DNA from: Betaproteobacteria bacterium TMED22
GTDB taxonomy: Bacteria; Pseudomonadota; Gammaproteobacteria; Burkholderiales; Eutrophovitaceae
Direction of reading: 5' to 3'
Length of the DNA: 64,000 nt
Assembly (NCBI GenBank): GCA_002167745.1
Contig: NHCB01000015.1
Coordinates: forward strand, 43,726 to 107,725
A program made the position numbers and the translations under genes. The notes under the pieces are model-generated. The model was not told where the DNA came from, ran no database searches, and was given only the letters and a program-made list of their open reading frames with translations. Positions 29,331-39,121 of the stretch are shown one piece after another (position 1 is the first letter of the stretch; each line of letters begins with the position of its first letter).

Positions 29331-30641
29331 TTACCATCGACGTTCAAGTTTTTTACGAAGGATGATTGCACCGGCATTCATCGTAATTAAAAAGGCTAGC
29401 AGAACAATAATAGCCGCGCTGGTTTTTTGAATGAACATACGCTCCGCGAAATCAGCCCACATAAAAATCTGCACGGGTAGGGCTGTGGCCGGCTCGGTCA
29501 CACCACCAGGCACATCCACAATAAACGCAACCATCCCTATCATCAAAAGTGGAGCCGTCTCGCCAAGGGCCTGGGCCATGCCGATAATGGTGCCAGTCAA
29601 CATGCCTGGCAGGGCAGGCGGAATCACATGGTGCAAGATTGTCTGCATCTTCGATGCCCCTACTCCTAATGCAGCGTCTCGAATACTCGGGGGCACCGCC
29701 CTAATAGCCGCGCGAGACGAGATAATGATCGTCGGCAAAGTCATCAGCGCTAAAACAATGCCGCCCACGAGCGGAATCGAACGCGGCATCCCAAAAGCGA
29801 TGATGAAAATTGCAAGGCCCATAATCCCGAATACAACCGATGGGACTGCAGCCAAATTATTGATATTGATTTCTATAATTTCTGTAACCCGATTTTTAGG
29901 TGCAATCTCCTCTAAATACACAGCTGTTGCCACACCCAAGGGAAAGGCAATTAATAAACAGACTCCTAGGGTCCATATAGAGCCAATCAAAGCTCCTTTA
30001 ATACCCGCGATCTCAGCATCTCGGGAAGCCGACCCAGAAAAAAGATAATCACTAAATTCATAGGAAATTAGAGAAGCTTGATTTAGTCTGTCTACAAACT
30101 CAATGATTTGATTGTTGATTCGCCTATCTGACTCTGGCGTTTCCCGAGAAATAAACCCGCGCATAAATGAATCAATATCGTCATCAACCGCAAATTTAAC
30201 CGCAACCTTTTGCCCAATTAGCTCAGGATGTTTTACCGCAAATTCTGCCAACCGGCTTGGTGAACTTGAGGATAATATCGAACGCGCAGCGCGTTTAGCT
30301 TTTCGGCCTTCTGGGTTCCCAAGTGCGCTCATCAACGACTCATTAACAAGACCGCGCGCATCACCAGTATACAATGAATCCGGGCTCATATCTCCTTGCG
30401 GGTCCATCCGATTCTTGTCTAAGAAAACCTCTAACGTTACGTAATGCTGGAACATGCCAGGTATGCCTTTAGAGAAAATACCCGTAAACAAAAGCACCAA
30501 AAATAAAATCGAGCATGTTATTGCCGCTATACCTAGATACTGAAAGCGCCGCTCACTCCGCCCACGCTTTTTCAATGATGCAGCTACCCGCTCGGCAGCC
30601 TCTTGAGAACTCAGTAGGCCGCCATCTGTTGATCTAGTCAT
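29331..30641 (-). CDS. pstA: Phosphate ABC transporter permease PstA, long form
   Basis: This 436-residue inner-membrane permease has the core PstA domain in its second half: an EAA-type loop ([28 protein letters not shown]) and helices from about residue 215 onward. The first half holds one transmembrane helix (about 36-57) and a large soluble domain of about 150 residues, as in the long PstA proteins with a DUF3333 region found in many gammaproteobacteria. E. coli PstA is about 296 residues. GGGAGC precedes ATG 30641, and the start overlaps the end of pstC by eight bases. Confidence 0.92.
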   Translation of the reverse strand: MTRSTDGGLLSSQEAAERVAASLKKRGRSERRFQYLGIAAITCSILFLVLLFTGIFSKGIPGMFQHYVTLEVFLDKNRMDPQGDMSPDSLYTGDARGLVNESLMSALGNPEGRKAKRAARSILSSSSPSRLAEFAVKHPELIGQKVAVKFAVDDDIDSFMRGFISRETPESDRRINNQIIEFVDRLNQASLISYEFSDYLFSGSASRDAEIAGIKGALIGSIWTLGVCLLIAFPLGVATAVYLEEIAPKNRVTEIIEININNLAAVPSVVFGIMGLAIFIIAFGMPRSIPLVGGIVLALMTLPTIIISSRAAIRAVPPSIRDAALGVGASKMQTILHHVIPPALPGMLTGTIIGMAQALGETAPLLMIGMVAFIVDVPGGVTEPATALPVQIFMWADFAERMFIQKTSAAIIVLLAFLITMNAGAIILRKKLERRW

Positions 30642-32019
30642 ATTGCTCCCGATATCTCTTCACAATTTGTAGCGCGAAAAAGTTTAGCGCTAAGGTGACA
30701 ACGATCAAAACCAAAGCTAAGGCAAAAGCAGAGAGTGTTTTTGCAGATTCAAACTCCTGATCACCACTTAATATAGTCACAATTTGTGACGTCACTGTTG
30801 TCACAGCATCCAAAGGATTAAAGGATAAGTTTGCGGCTAAGCCGGCCGCCATCACCACGATCATTGTTTCACCAATCGCACGGGATACAGCGAGAATAAT
30901 AGCAGCAACGATTCCGGGTAGGGCAGCGGGTAGCACGACCTGACGGATTGCCTCACTTTTTGTTGATCCCAAACCGTAGGCCGCGTCTCGCAAAGATTGA
31001 GGGACCGCGTTAATCACATCGTCAGACAACGAGGAAACAAATGGAATTATCATAATCCCCATAACAAGCCCTGCTGCTAAGGCAGACTCTGAAGCGACCT
31101 CGATACCCAAGGAAGCCCCAACCGATCTAACAAAGGGGGCAACAGTTAATGCGGCGAAAAACCCATAAACTACGGTTGGAACACCTGCCAAAACTTCAAG
31201 TAATGGCTTAACAACTGAGCGCGTCTTCAAGCTTGCGTACTCCGCGAGATAAATAGCACTGAATAAACCAATGGGCACAGCAACTGTAATCGCAACCGCT
31301 GATATTAAAAAAGTTCCAGCGAACATGGGCAGCATGCCATACGTTGCAGTGCCACCACCCGAACCAGCTCGCTCCGCTCCTTCGAATTGAGGGTTCCACT
31401 CAACCCCGAAAATAAAATCCTGAATCGGTATTAATTTAAAAAATCGAATCGACTCAAACAATACAGAAAGCACTATGCCAATGGTCGTAAATATCGCGAT
31501 CGAAGAGCACGCTATGAGTGCCCATAAAATAATACGCTCCACGCCATTACGCGCTCGGAATGTCGGGCTGATTTGCCTATAGGCAAAAATTCCGGCGACC
31601 AAAGAGCATCCGATGGTAACTGAAGCAATAACCAGATCAGCGACTTTTTGCCACCCGATCCAAGCACTAGCAGCTGCCTCAACCCAGGGCTCTTGAACCC
31701 CAAAACGAACACCCTCGACTAGATTCATGACTTTAGTAAACGCTATCGCACGCACTACCACGTCCCCATCGAGCACATCCGATGGGTAGAACTGCTTGAG
31801 CATGGATTTAAAGAGGAAATCATCTCCCAAAGACAGGAAAATTAGGAGAAGGAGTGCAGGCACCGTGGCAACCAAACCTGTCCAGAATCCATAATATCTT
31901 GGCAGTGAATGCAACTTAACCGAGCCGAGCGCCCATTGCCTTCTACCCCAGTGTTGTCCCAGGTAAAAATAAATCGCGCCAATAATGAGCAACGGAAGAA
32001 TTAGACTTGTTAACGACAC
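30634..32019 (-). CDS. pstC: Phosphate ABC transporter permease PstC, long form
   Basis: This 461-residue permease partners PstA. The C-terminal core contains the EAA-type loop LRDAAYGLGSTKSEAIRQVVLPAALPGIVAA and the motif GETMIVVMAAGLAANL. The N-terminal extension holds extra helices (about 1-20 and 47-66) and a soluble segment before the core; E. coli PstC is about 319 residues. The GTG start at 32019 has AAGGA about 10 bases upstream. A hairpin separates it from pstS, so it is probably expressed less than the binding protein. Confidence 0.92.
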   Translation of the reverse strand: MSLTSLILPLLIIGAIYFYLGQHWGRRQWALGSVKLHSLPRYYGFWTGLVATVPALLLLIFLSLGDDFLFKSMLKQFYPSDVLDGDVVVRAIAFTKVMNLVEGVRFGVQEPWVEAAASAWIGWQKVADLVIASVTIGCSLVAGIFAYRQISPTFRARNGVERIILWALIACSSIAIFTTIGIVLSVLFESIRFFKLIPIQDFIFGVEWNPQFEGAERAGSGGGTATYGMLPMFAGTFLISAVAITVAVPIGLFSAIYLAEYASLKTRSVVKPLLEVLAGVPTVVYGFFAALTVAPFVRSVGASLGIEVASESALAAGLVMGIMIIPFVSSLSDDVINAVPQSLRDAAYGLGSTKSEAIRQVVLPAALPGIVAAIILAVSRAIGETMIVVMAAGLAANLSFNPLDAVTTVTSQIVTILSGDQEFESAKTLSAFALALVLIVVTLALNFFALQIVKRYREQYD

Positions 32020-32045
32020 CGTAATGCGTCCTTTAAAATGAGAAA

Positions 32046-32073
32046 GAGCCAGCTTTCAGCCAAAAGCTGGCTC
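32046..32073 (-). promoter_or_regulatory. Hairpin between pstS and pstC
   Basis: A perfect 11-base-pair inverted repeat (GAGCCAGCTTT and its complement) with a 6-base loop lies between the pstS stop and the pstC start. On the minus strand it is followed by TTTCTCATTTT, an imperfect T tract. It may act as a leaky terminator or an mRNA-stabilising end, giving more binding protein than transporter, a common arrangement in ABC importers. Confidence 0.7.
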
Positions 32074-32102
32074 CTTAACCAAACACCTCTGACCATTTAA
32101 TC

Positions 32103-33140
32103 TTACTTGAGGTCGCCCTTCTTGAGAACTGGTAGATCATTCATCCGATCCATCATTTCTTTTCGTTCAACCTTGGACATAGGTATCATACCAGCATCCG
32201 CAAGAACGCCATCATCACCCCAATGTTTCGTCCACTCTGTCATGTATTTTTCGATCCCTGGAACAACGCCGATATGAGCGTGCTTCACATAGAAGTATAG
32301 GGCTCTAGAAGCCTTGTACTTTCCTGATCCGATCGCGTCAAACGTTGGCGCCACACCATCAAGAACGGCACCCTGAACGGTATCAGTATTTTGATCTAAA
32401 TAAGAGAATCCAAAGATTCCAAAAGCATTAGGATCTTCGTTTAACTTTTGAACGATCAAGTTATCTTGCTCACCAGCCTCGATATAAGCGCCATCCGTAC
32501 GCATTGCCCGACATTTTTTACCCTTTTTATCGCCACGCTCCACAGATAATGCTTTCGCGACCTTATCTTTACCACAGTAAGACTTTTGATTAATCAGTTC
32601 AGCAAATGACGCGCGTGTTCCCGATGTGGTTGGTGGTCCATAAACTCGGATGGCAATATCCGGATACGCAGCGTTTAATTCAGACCACTTCTTATAAGGA
32701 TTTGGTATCCATTTTTTGCCAGAAGCATCTGGTACTTCAGCAGTTAATGCCTTACCCAAATCGGCTCTAGAAATCTCTAGAAGGGGTGATTTTTTCGAAT
32801 TAGACAACACAATCCCGTCGTAACCCACTTTAATTTCGGTAACGGCAACGCCATTCGCATCGCAGTATTTAAGCTCTTTAGCCTTCATTCGAGATGATGC
32901 ATTTCCGATATCAATAAATTGCGTTCCAATTCCATCACATACACCTTTTTTACCCACAGAAGATCCACCGGACTCAACAATAGGGGTTTTTATGGCAGGA
33001 TTTTGACCTAGTTTTTCTGCAACAATCGTCGCAAAAGGAAATACCGTTGAAGAACCGGCTAACGATACATAATCACGCGCAACAGCTGGTGCAGTCATAG
33101 CGACAGAAACGACAGCTGCGGTTAAAAGACGAAAAGACAT
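32103..33140 (-). CDS. pstS: Periplasmic phosphate-binding protein PstS
   Basis: This 345-residue protein starts with a Sec signal peptide (MSFRLLTAAVVSVAMTAPAV, cleavage after AVA near residue 21). The mature part is a PstS-like solute-binding protein with the phosphate-contact stretches AGSSTVFP and ESGGSSVG near the N-terminus and TSGTRASF in the second lobe. It captures phosphate in the periplasm for PstCAB. AAGGAG lies 8 bases before ATG 33140, and a probable Pho box with a -10 element lies about 75-105 bases upstream. Confidence 0.94.
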   Translation of the reverse strand: MSFRLLTAAVVSVAMTAPAVARDYVSLAGSSTVFPFATIVAEKLGQNPAIKTPIVESGGSSVGKKGVCDGIGTQFIDIGNASSRMKAKELKYCDANGVAVTEIKVGYDGIVLSNSKKSPLLEISRADLGKALTAEVPDASGKKWIPNPYKKWSELNAAYPDIAIRVYGPPTTSGTRASFAELINQKSYCGKDKVAKALSVERGDKKGKKCRAMRTDGAYIEAGEQDNLIVQKLNEDPNAFGIFGFSYLDQNTDTVQGAVLDGVAPTFDAIGSGKYKASRALYFYVKHAHIGVVPGIEKYMTEWTKHWGDDGVLADAGMIPMSKVERKEMMDRMNDLPVLKKGDLK

Positions 33141-33213
33141 TTAAAACTCCTTAGTAAGGTTGTATAACGACAAAATAGGCTTGAAACGTTAAATTACTTT
33201 TAGCTCTGGTCTA

Positions 33214-33246
33214 TTTATACCTATGGTGTGTTACACCAAGGTTACA
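33214..33246 (-). promoter_or_regulatory. Probable Pho box and promoter of pstSCAB
   Basis: On the minus strand two direct copies of TGTAAC lie 11 bases apart (33246-33241 and 33235-33230, spacer CTTGG), the repeat period of PhoB boxes (consensus TGTCAT-N5-TGTCAT). Ten bases further is a TATAAA -10 element (33219-33214), the distance typical of PhoB-activated promoters lacking a -35 box. It precedes pstS, the gene expected to be under PhoB control. Confidence 0.75.
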
Positions 33247-33313
33247 ACCTAAATATTCTATTTTTTACGTCAAAAATATAAGATTTAGTAGGTATTGTTT
33301 TCGCGCATGATAT

Positions 33314-34678
33314 TCATTGCACTTCTTTAATTATTAAGCCAATAGCGTCGGATAACCCCTTGACTGCGTCCGCGACAGCATCCTTGCATTCACCTTCAAC
33401 CATAACTCGCAACAAAGGCTCTGTTCCTGATGCTCGGATGAGTACTCGATACTTAGATCCCAGCCTCTCTTCAGTCGCCTTGCCCAACGCCCGCACTCGC
33501 ATCATTTGCCGCTCATTCAACTTATCCTTGAGCCGAAGGTTATGAAGTATCTGAGGATATAGCTCTACCGAAGACAAGCACTGCCCCAAGGACTGACTGC
33601 GTTCGCGCAAAACGGCGAGAACCTGAAGCGAGGAGACAATGCCATCGCCTGTCGTGTGTTTATCAAGACAAATAATGTGGCCCGACCCCTCCCCACCTAA
33701 CACCCACTGATTCTCGATTAGTTTTTCGTAGACGTAACGATCTCCAACCGCTGAACGTACGAATGGGATATTTAATGCCTTAAATCCATTTTCGATTGCC
33801 AGATTGGTCATCAAGGTACCAACTACGCCGCCTTGATTATGCATTTTTCGATGGCTGGCAATCACATACAAAAGTTGATCGCCATCAAAAATCGTCCCGT
33901 CAGAATCAATCATTGTTAGCCTGTCACCATCGCCATCAAAACTAATACCAATCTCTGCCCTTTCTGAGCAGACTCGTTCTCGCAAGGCATCGGGGTATAA
34001 GGTGCCACAATTGAGATTAATGTTGGTGCCATCCGGAGCATCGCACATGACAATAACCGTTGCGCCAAGCTCTTCAAATACAGCTGGTGCAACCCGATAC
34101 GTCGCGCCATGCGCGCAGTCCAGCACTATCCGCATCCCGGACAGATCACAGTTTTGAGGGAAAGTGCTTTTACAAAACTCCGTATATCGCCCAGCCGCAT
34201 CAACCACTCTTTTAACCTTACCTATATCCTCAGAAATGACGCTATCCGCCCCCTTAATCAGGTGCTGCTCAATGTCAAATTCAATAGCGTCTGACAGCTT
34301 ATTACCTTCGGCCGAAAAGAATTTCACTCCGTTGTCCTCGTAAGGGTTGTGCGATGCCGAAATTACAATTCCAGCATTCAAACGCAAAACTCGCGTCAAA
34401 TAGGCTACCCCCGGCGTTGGGAGAGGTCCTGCAAGAAGTACGTCAACACCAGCGGCCACCAAACCCGATTGAAGCGCTGACTCGAGCATGTAACCAGACA
34501 ATCGCGTATCTTTTCCAACCAGCACCTTCGCTCGACCAGACGAATCCGCCGAGGATTGCTTTGAAAAGACTTTCCCCGCAGCAAAGCCCAAACGCATCAT
34601 AAATTCAGGCGTTATGGGGTCCTCTCCCACCACACCCCTTATACCGTCGGTTCCAAAATATTTTCTACTTCTAGTCAC
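33314..34678 (-). CDS. glmM: Phosphoglucosamine mutase
   Basis: This 454-residue phosphohexomutase converts glucosamine 6-phosphate to glucosamine 1-phosphate, on the path to UDP-GlcNAc for peptidoglycan and LPS. The N-terminal FGTDGIRG is typical. ISASHNPYEDNG holds the phosphoserine (S109), FDGDGDRL the Mg site, GGEGSGH the sugar loop and RASGTEPLLRVM the phosphate-binding loop. The GTG start at 34678 overlaps the folP stop as GTGA, and this pairing is conserved in proteobacteria. Confidence 0.96.
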   Translation of the reverse strand: MTRSRKYFGTDGIRGVVGEDPITPEFMMRLGFAAGKVFSKQSSADSSGRAKVLVGKDTRLSGYMLESALQSGLVAAGVDVLLAGPLPTPGVAYLTRVLRLNAGIVISASHNPYEDNGVKFFSAEGNKLSDAIEFDIEQHLIKGADSVISEDIGKVKRVVDAAGRYTEFCKSTFPQNCDLSGMRIVLDCAHGATYRVAPAVFEELGATVIVMCDAPDGTNINLNCGTLYPDALRERVCSERAEIGISFDGDGDRLTMIDSDGTIFDGDQLLYVIASHRKMHNQGGVVGTLMTNLAIENGFKALNIPFVRSAVGDRYVYEKLIENQWVLGGEGSGHIICLDKHTTGDGIVSSLQVLAVLRERSQSLGQCLSSVELYPQILHNLRLKDKLNERQMMRVRALGKATEERLGSKYRVLIRASGTEPLLRVMVEGECKDAVADAVKGLSDAIGLIIKEVQ

Positions 34679-35529
34679 TTACATTGCTCCGAAAGCGTTC
34701 CCTCTGAAAAAAACTGCCAAGCCACAAGGGCGTCTCTTGTTTCATTGACATCATGCACGCGAACAATATCAGCCCCTTGGCCCACAGCAAAAATCGCTGC
34801 TGCGACACTGGATCCCAATCGGTCTGCAGGATCTTGCTTTTCGGTAATAAGCCCTAACATCGACTTTCGCGATAACCCTACCAGTATAGGGCAACCGAGC
34901 TCACGGAACTTGGTTAACTTCGTCAATAAGGACACGTTGTGCTCTAACTTCTTACCGAAACCAAATCCTGGATCAACCACAATTTGACCTGAACCTACTC
35001 CAGCCCGAACTAAAGCCGTGACCTTTTTGTTCAAGTAATCGAACACTTCTTCAACAACGTTGCTGTACCTCGGATTATCTTGCATGTCTCCTGGCGAACC
35101 CTGCATGTGCATCACACAAATTCCCACCCCAGTTCTCGCCACCAGAGAAGCCACCTCCGGAGTCTGCGCGCCCGAGACATCATTCACCAAACAGGCGCCG
35201 CCATCAATCGCCTCTTGCATTACTTCAAGTTTTTGCGTATCGATAGAAACCGGAATATCCAATCGAGATAATTCCTTTATTACCGGAATAACCCTTGACC
35301 GCTCTAAAGACAAAGATATTTGTTTTGCTCCAGGCCGAGTCGATTCTCCGCCCACATCTATTATGTCCGCACCAGCAGCAAGTAACTTCTTCGCTTGCTG
35401 AACAGCGACTTCAGGATCAAGGTTTTTACCTCCATCAGAAAACGAATCTGGGGTGATGTTCAGCACACCCATGATCATTGGCCGGCTTAACTGGAAGCGA
35501 CGAGTGCCCCAAGTGACATCATGTTCCAT
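34675..35529 (-). CDS. folP: Dihydropteroate synthase
   Basis: This 284-residue TIM-barrel enzyme joins p-aminobenzoate to the pterin pyrophosphate in folate synthesis and is the sulfonamide target. Both signatures are visible: MGVLNITPDSFSDGG (residues 20-34) and DVGGESTRPGA (58-68). Later come VNDVSG, DPGFGFGK, GLSRKSMLG and the C-terminal RVHDV. It lies between ftsH (77 bases upstream) and glmM (4-base overlap), a conserved gammaproteobacterial order. Confidence 0.96.
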   Translation of the reverse strand: MEHDVTWGTRRFQLSRPMIMGVLNITPDSFSDGGKNLDPEVAVQQAKKLLAAGADIIDVGGESTRPGAKQISLSLERSRVIPVIKELSRLDIPVSIDTQKLEVMQEAIDGGACLVNDVSGAQTPEVASLVARTGVGICVMHMQGSPGDMQDNPRYSNVVEEVFDYLNKKVTALVRAGVGSGQIVVDPGFGFGKKLEHNVSLLTKLTKFRELGCPILVGLSRKSMLGLITEKQDPADRLGSSVAAAIFAVGQGADIVRVHDVNETRDALVAWQFFSEGTLSEQCK

Positions 35530-35606
35530 TAGCTTCTCTCACTTGGAGCCCTTCATTTTCAACTGCCAAAGTCGCATAGGACTAAGTGTTTAACAAAACC
35601 GATAAA

Positions 35607-37496
35607 CTAAGCTTCCTCTGCCGGTCTCGTTGTTGCCTCCGGACTAGACACGTCAGGCGGGGTTTTCGGCTCCTCTGGCTTTTGGGTCGGCTTAGGCGGC
35701 CTTGGCTGGCGCCCCTCCATAATGTCGTTAACCTGATCAGCATCGATCGTTTCCCATTCAAGCAAAGTCTGAGCCATCAATTCAACTTTATCCCGATTTT
35801 CCTCGATCAAACTACGAGCTAACGCGTATCGCTCGTCTATTATTTTCTTTATTTCGTTGTCAACTCTTTGCATCGTTGCTTCAGAAACGTTTTTCGTTGT
35901 TGTCACTGAACGCCCTAGAAACACCTCGCCTTCGTTTTCTCCAAACACCATGGTTCCGAGTTCCTCACTCATTCCCCATTGAGTGACCATACGTCGGGCC
36001 ATATCTGTAGCCCGCTCAAAATCATTAGAAGCCCCGGTTGTCATTTGCTTCATGAAGACCTCTTCTGCAATACGTCCCCCAAACAGCACTGCTATATTTT
36101 GCAGAATTTGCTCTTTATCCATGCTGTAACGATCCTCCTGAGGCAGTTGCATCGTCAGGCCTAGCGCGCGTCCTCTAGGAATAATCGTAACTTTATGAAC
36201 CGGATCAGTCCTCGGTAGTAACCTGGCTACAACCGCGTGCCCAGACTCGTGATAAGCCGTATTCTTTCTTTCCTCCTCAGGCATCACCATTGAACGTCGC
36301 TCGGCACCCATCATTATTTTATCTTTTGCGCTTTCGAAATCGGACATCTCAACGAGACGCTTGCTTGCTCGCGCCGCAAATAATGCTGCCTCATTGACCA
36401 AATTAGCTAAATCTGCCCCTGAAAAACCTGGTGTCCCACGCGCCAAAATATCCGCCTTTACATCTGGGTCCATCGGTACTTTCCGCATGTGCACCATGAG
36501 TATTTGTTCTCGCCCGCGAATGTCTGGGAGTGGGACAACGACCTGACGGTCAAAACGACCAGGACGGAGTAAAGCGGGATCTAAAACGTCGGGTCGGTTA
36601 GTAGCCGCAATCACAATGACACCCATTCCAGTTTCAAATCCATCCATTTCAACGAGTAACTGATTTAGTGTTTGCTCTCGTTCATCGTTTCCACCTCCGA
36701 GACCAGCGCCTCGCTGACGCCCTACAGCGTCAATTTCGTCAATAAATAATATACAAGGAGAATTTTTTCTAGCATTTTCAAACATGTCCCGTACGCGAGC
36801 AGCACCAACACCCACGAACATTTCTACAAAATCCGAACCAGATATAGAAAAGAAAGGAACCTTCGCCTCGCCAGCAATCGCCTTAGCGAGGAGCGTTTTA
36901 CCAGTACCCGGAGAGCCCACCATCAAAACACCTCTAGGAATACGACCTCCGAGTTTTTGAAATTTACCGGGATCCCTAAGGAAGTCCACCAACTCAGAAA
37001 CCTCTTCTTTTGCCTCATCACATCCCGCAACGTCTACAAAAGTTATCCCGTTGTTTGTGTCATCGAGCAATCTCGCCTTGCTTTTGCCGAAAGAAAATGC
37101 GCCGCCTTTACCGCCCCCTTGCATTTGACGCATAAAAAAGATCCAAACACCAATTAACAGAAGCATTGGGAACCAGGAAACAAAAATATTCATCAAAAGG
37201 GAAGGTTCCTCTTCTGGCTTCGCCTCCACTTCAATTCCCGCTTTTAATAAGTCAGATACCAACCAAGGATCTGAGGGGGAATAAACGCTGTATCGTTGTC
37301 CGTCTGACTTCTGGACCGTAAGGTTACGGCCATCAATGGTAACGCCATCGACACCGCCGGAATTAACGTCTTGGATGAAGCGGGAATATGGGACAGACGA
37401 CTGTTGCTGTTGACGCGCACTGAATTGATTAAAACCCGTCATTAAAACGAGTGCGATTACAAGCCATACTGCTATATTTTTAAACGTATTATTCAA
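35607..37496 (-). CDS. ftsH: ATP-dependent zinc metalloprotease FtsH
   Basis: This 629-residue membrane protease degrades misfolded membrane proteins and regulators such as sigma-32 and LpxC. TM1 (8-21) and TM2 (103-121) flank a periplasmic domain. The AAA+ domain has Walker A GSPGTGKT (194-201), Walker B LFIDEID (250-256) and the arginine fingers in RPGRFDR. The zinc site is HESGH (416-420). Walker A has Ser where most FtsH have Pro. The start is TTG 37496, supported by AGGAG six bases upstream. The C-terminal tail is proline-rich. It lies 90 bases after rlmE. Confidence 0.96.
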   Translation of the reverse strand: MNNTFKNIAVWLVIALVLMTGFNQFSARQQQQSSVPYSRFIQDVNSGGVDGVTIDGRNLTVQKSDGQRYSVYSPSDPWLVSDLLKAGIEVEAKPEEEPSLLMNIFVSWFPMLLLIGVWIFFMRQMQGGGKGGAFSFGKSKARLLDDTNNGITFVDVAGCDEAKEEVSELVDFLRDPGKFQKLGGRIPRGVLMVGSPGTGKTLLAKAIAGEAKVPFFSISGSDFVEMFVGVGAARVRDMFENARKNSPCILFIDEIDAVGRQRGAGLGGGNDEREQTLNQLLVEMDGFETGMGVIVIAATNRPDVLDPALLRPGRFDRQVVVPLPDIRGREQILMVHMRKVPMDPDVKADILARGTPGFSGADLANLVNEAALFAARASKRLVEMSDFESAKDKIMMGAERRSMVMPEEERKNTAYHESGHAVVARLLPRTDPVHKVTIIPRGRALGLTMQLPQEDRYSMDKEQILQNIAVLFGGRIAEEVFMKQMTTGASNDFERATDMARRMVTQWGMSEELGTMVFGENEGEVFLGRSVTTTKNVSEATMQRVDNEIKKIIDERYALARSLIEENRDKVELMAQTLLEWETIDADQVNDIMEGRQPRPPKPTQKPEEPKTPPDVSSPEATTRPAEEA

Positions 37497-37586
37497 TTTT
37501 TACTCCTACCTTCCAATCATTCGGACTTTTTCCGAAACCGTATTAACTCACTATTCTAGACCGATTTCACTCAACTATAGTTCCAA

Positions 37587-38201
37587 TCAGCCTATTTTGT
37601 TCAATCCAACGATAAAAAATTCGCTGGATCGATCACGTGACGCTTGAGGCTTTCTTCGGTGAACTTTGCGAAAAACAGATCTAACGCTGTTACAAAATTC
37701 CTGACTGCCTTCACCCTCAAAACACTTAACGACTATGCTACCGCCCCTTCTCACATAATTTTGTGCAAAATCTAACGCCAATTCTGCCAAATTCAGCCAT
37801 CGCGACTGATCCACCGACTTCACCCCAGTAATATTGGGGGCCATATCAGAAATTACAAGGTCAACTCCGCGATTTGTTAATTCCGCTTCAATCGCATCCA
37901 GCGTTTTCTGTTCTCCGAAATCACCACAAATGACTTTTACCAAAGGTAATTCTCGTATCTCTAATAAATCAACGGCAACCACCAAACCATCCCCTTGCAT
38001 TTGCTTTGATACGACCTGGCTCCAGCCCCCTGGCGCAGCACCCAAATCTACAACCACCATACCAGGCTGTGCTAATTCATCTTTTTCTAGAAGCTCAATT
38101 AATTTAAACGAAGCTCGCGAACGCCAACCTTCCGTATTCGCCCTTTTAACAAATGGGTCAGATACATGCTCCTGCATCCAATTCTTTTTACGTTTTGGCA
38201 T
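37587..38201 (-). CDS. rlmE: 23S rRNA 2'-O-ribose methyltransferase (U2552)
   Basis: This 204-residue RrmJ/FtsJ-family enzyme methylates U2552 of 23S rRNA in the 50S subunit with S-adenosylmethionine. The SAM loop VVDLGAAPGGWSQVV is clear, as are RASFKLIELLEK (with the first catalytic Lys), SDMAPN (Asp) and VVKCFEGEG (second Lys), completing the K-D-K-E tetrad. It is divergent from yhbY and upstream of ftsH, as in E. coli. Confidence 0.96.
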   Translation of the reverse strand: MPKRKKNWMQEHVSDPFVKRANTEGWRSRASFKLIELLEKDELAQPGMVVVDLGAAPGGWSQVVSKQMQGDGLVVAVDLLEIRELPLVKVICGDFGEQKTLDAIEAELTNRGVDLVISDMAPNITGVKSVDQSRWLNLAELALDFAQNYVRRGGSIVVKCFEGEGSQEFCNSVRSVFRKVHRRKPQASRDRSSEFFIVGLNKIG

Positions 38202-38272
38202 TTGTGAGTAACTTATTCAATCCATTGAGATTACAATAACGACTCTAATTCAAACACACTTTAGGAACAGCA

Positions 38273-38557
38273 GTGAACCCTGTAGCAGAAAAACTTAAAC
38301 GCGAACTCAAGGCTAAAGCCCACCACCTGAATCCTGTTGTCACGATTGGTGATAAGGGGCTCAGCAAACCAGTGCTGAAGGAGCTCAATCTAGCATTGAA
38401 CGCGCATCACCTAATTAAAGTACGAATCCACTCTGACGATCGCAACGAACGCAACGCCATCATGTCTGAAATCGCAAAGTCCCTGGATGCAACACCTATT
38501 AATCATATCGGAAAGGTCTTAGTTATTTACCGAAAAAATGAAGAAAAGGCTGAGTAG
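38273..38557 (+). CDS. yhbY: CRS1/YhbY RNA-binding protein
   Basis: This 94-residue single-domain protein of the CRM/YhbY family associates with pre-50S ribosomal particles. The signature motif is seen as VVTIGDKGLSKPVLKELNLALNAHHLIKVR, followed by GKVLVIYRK. The GTG start at 38273 is supported by AGGA six bases upstream. It lies divergent from rlmE and converges on greA, which is the same neighbourhood known in E. coli and Pseudomonas. Confidence 0.93.
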   Translation: MNPVAEKLKRELKAKAHHLNPVVTIGDKGLSKPVLKELNLALNAHHLIKVRIHSDDRNERNAIMSEIAKSLDATPINHIGKVLVIYRKNEEKAE

Positions 38558-38602
38558 TTACAGATGTTTCGTACAATTTTGATGCTAATTCAAGATTAAG
38601 TT

Positions 38603-39079
38603 TCAAACATATTGTACCGCTAATATCTCGTACTCTCTGACTCCACCGGGCGCGTCAACCTCTGCAACATCACCCTCCTGCTTACCAATTAGCGCCCGCG
38701 CGATAGGAGAATTAACCGAAATCTTTCCGCCCTTTATGTCTGCCTCATCCTCTCCCACAATTTGATAAGTCACCTCTTGATCAGACTCTAAATCAGACAA
38801 ATTTACCGTGGCACCAAAAACGCAACGTCCTTCCGCGTCAAGTTCAGCAGGATCGATAATTTGTGCATTAGATAATTTTCCTTCTAACTCAAGAATACGA
38901 CCTTCAATAAAACTCTGACGCTCTTTTGCAGCATCATATTCGGCATTTTCAGACAAATCACCGTGGGCTCTAGCTTCTGAAATCGCATTGATAACTGCGG
39001 GTCTCTCTTCGCTTTTCAATTGATGCAATTCGTTCCGAAGCTTCTCCGCCCCTGATATTGTGAGAGGTACCTTTGACAT
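38603..39079 (-). CDS. greA: Transcription elongation factor GreA
   Basis: This 158-residue factor rescues backtracked RNA polymerase by stimulating transcript cleavage. The N-terminal coiled-coil contains the tip acidic residues in [17 protein letters not shown] (about 34-50). The C-terminal FKBP-like domain ends with [14 protein letters not shown] and EYEILAV. AAGGA lies about 8 bases before ATG 39079. It follows carB by 42 bases and may share the carAB transcript. Confidence 0.96.
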   Translation of the reverse strand: MSKVPLTISGAEKLRNELHQLKSEERPAVINAISEARAHGDLSENAEYDAAKERQSFIEGRILELEGKLSNAQIIDPAELDAEGRCVFGATVNLSDLESDQEVTYQIVGEDEADIKGGKISVNSPIARALIGKQEGDVAEVDAPGGVREYEILAVQYV

Positions 39080-39121
39080 ACCGACAATCCTTAATAGTTT
39101 AGATAAACGAGTACAGAATAC

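Noticed and set aside
29309-29377. 23-codon N-terminal extension of pstB overlapping pstA
   Set aside because: It would overlap pstA by 47 bases and adds no PstB-like sequence; ATG 29308 is preferred.
29431-30048. 205-codon plus-strand open frame opposite pstA
   Set aside because: It is the reverse shadow of a strongly supported permease gene and has no recognisable motif.
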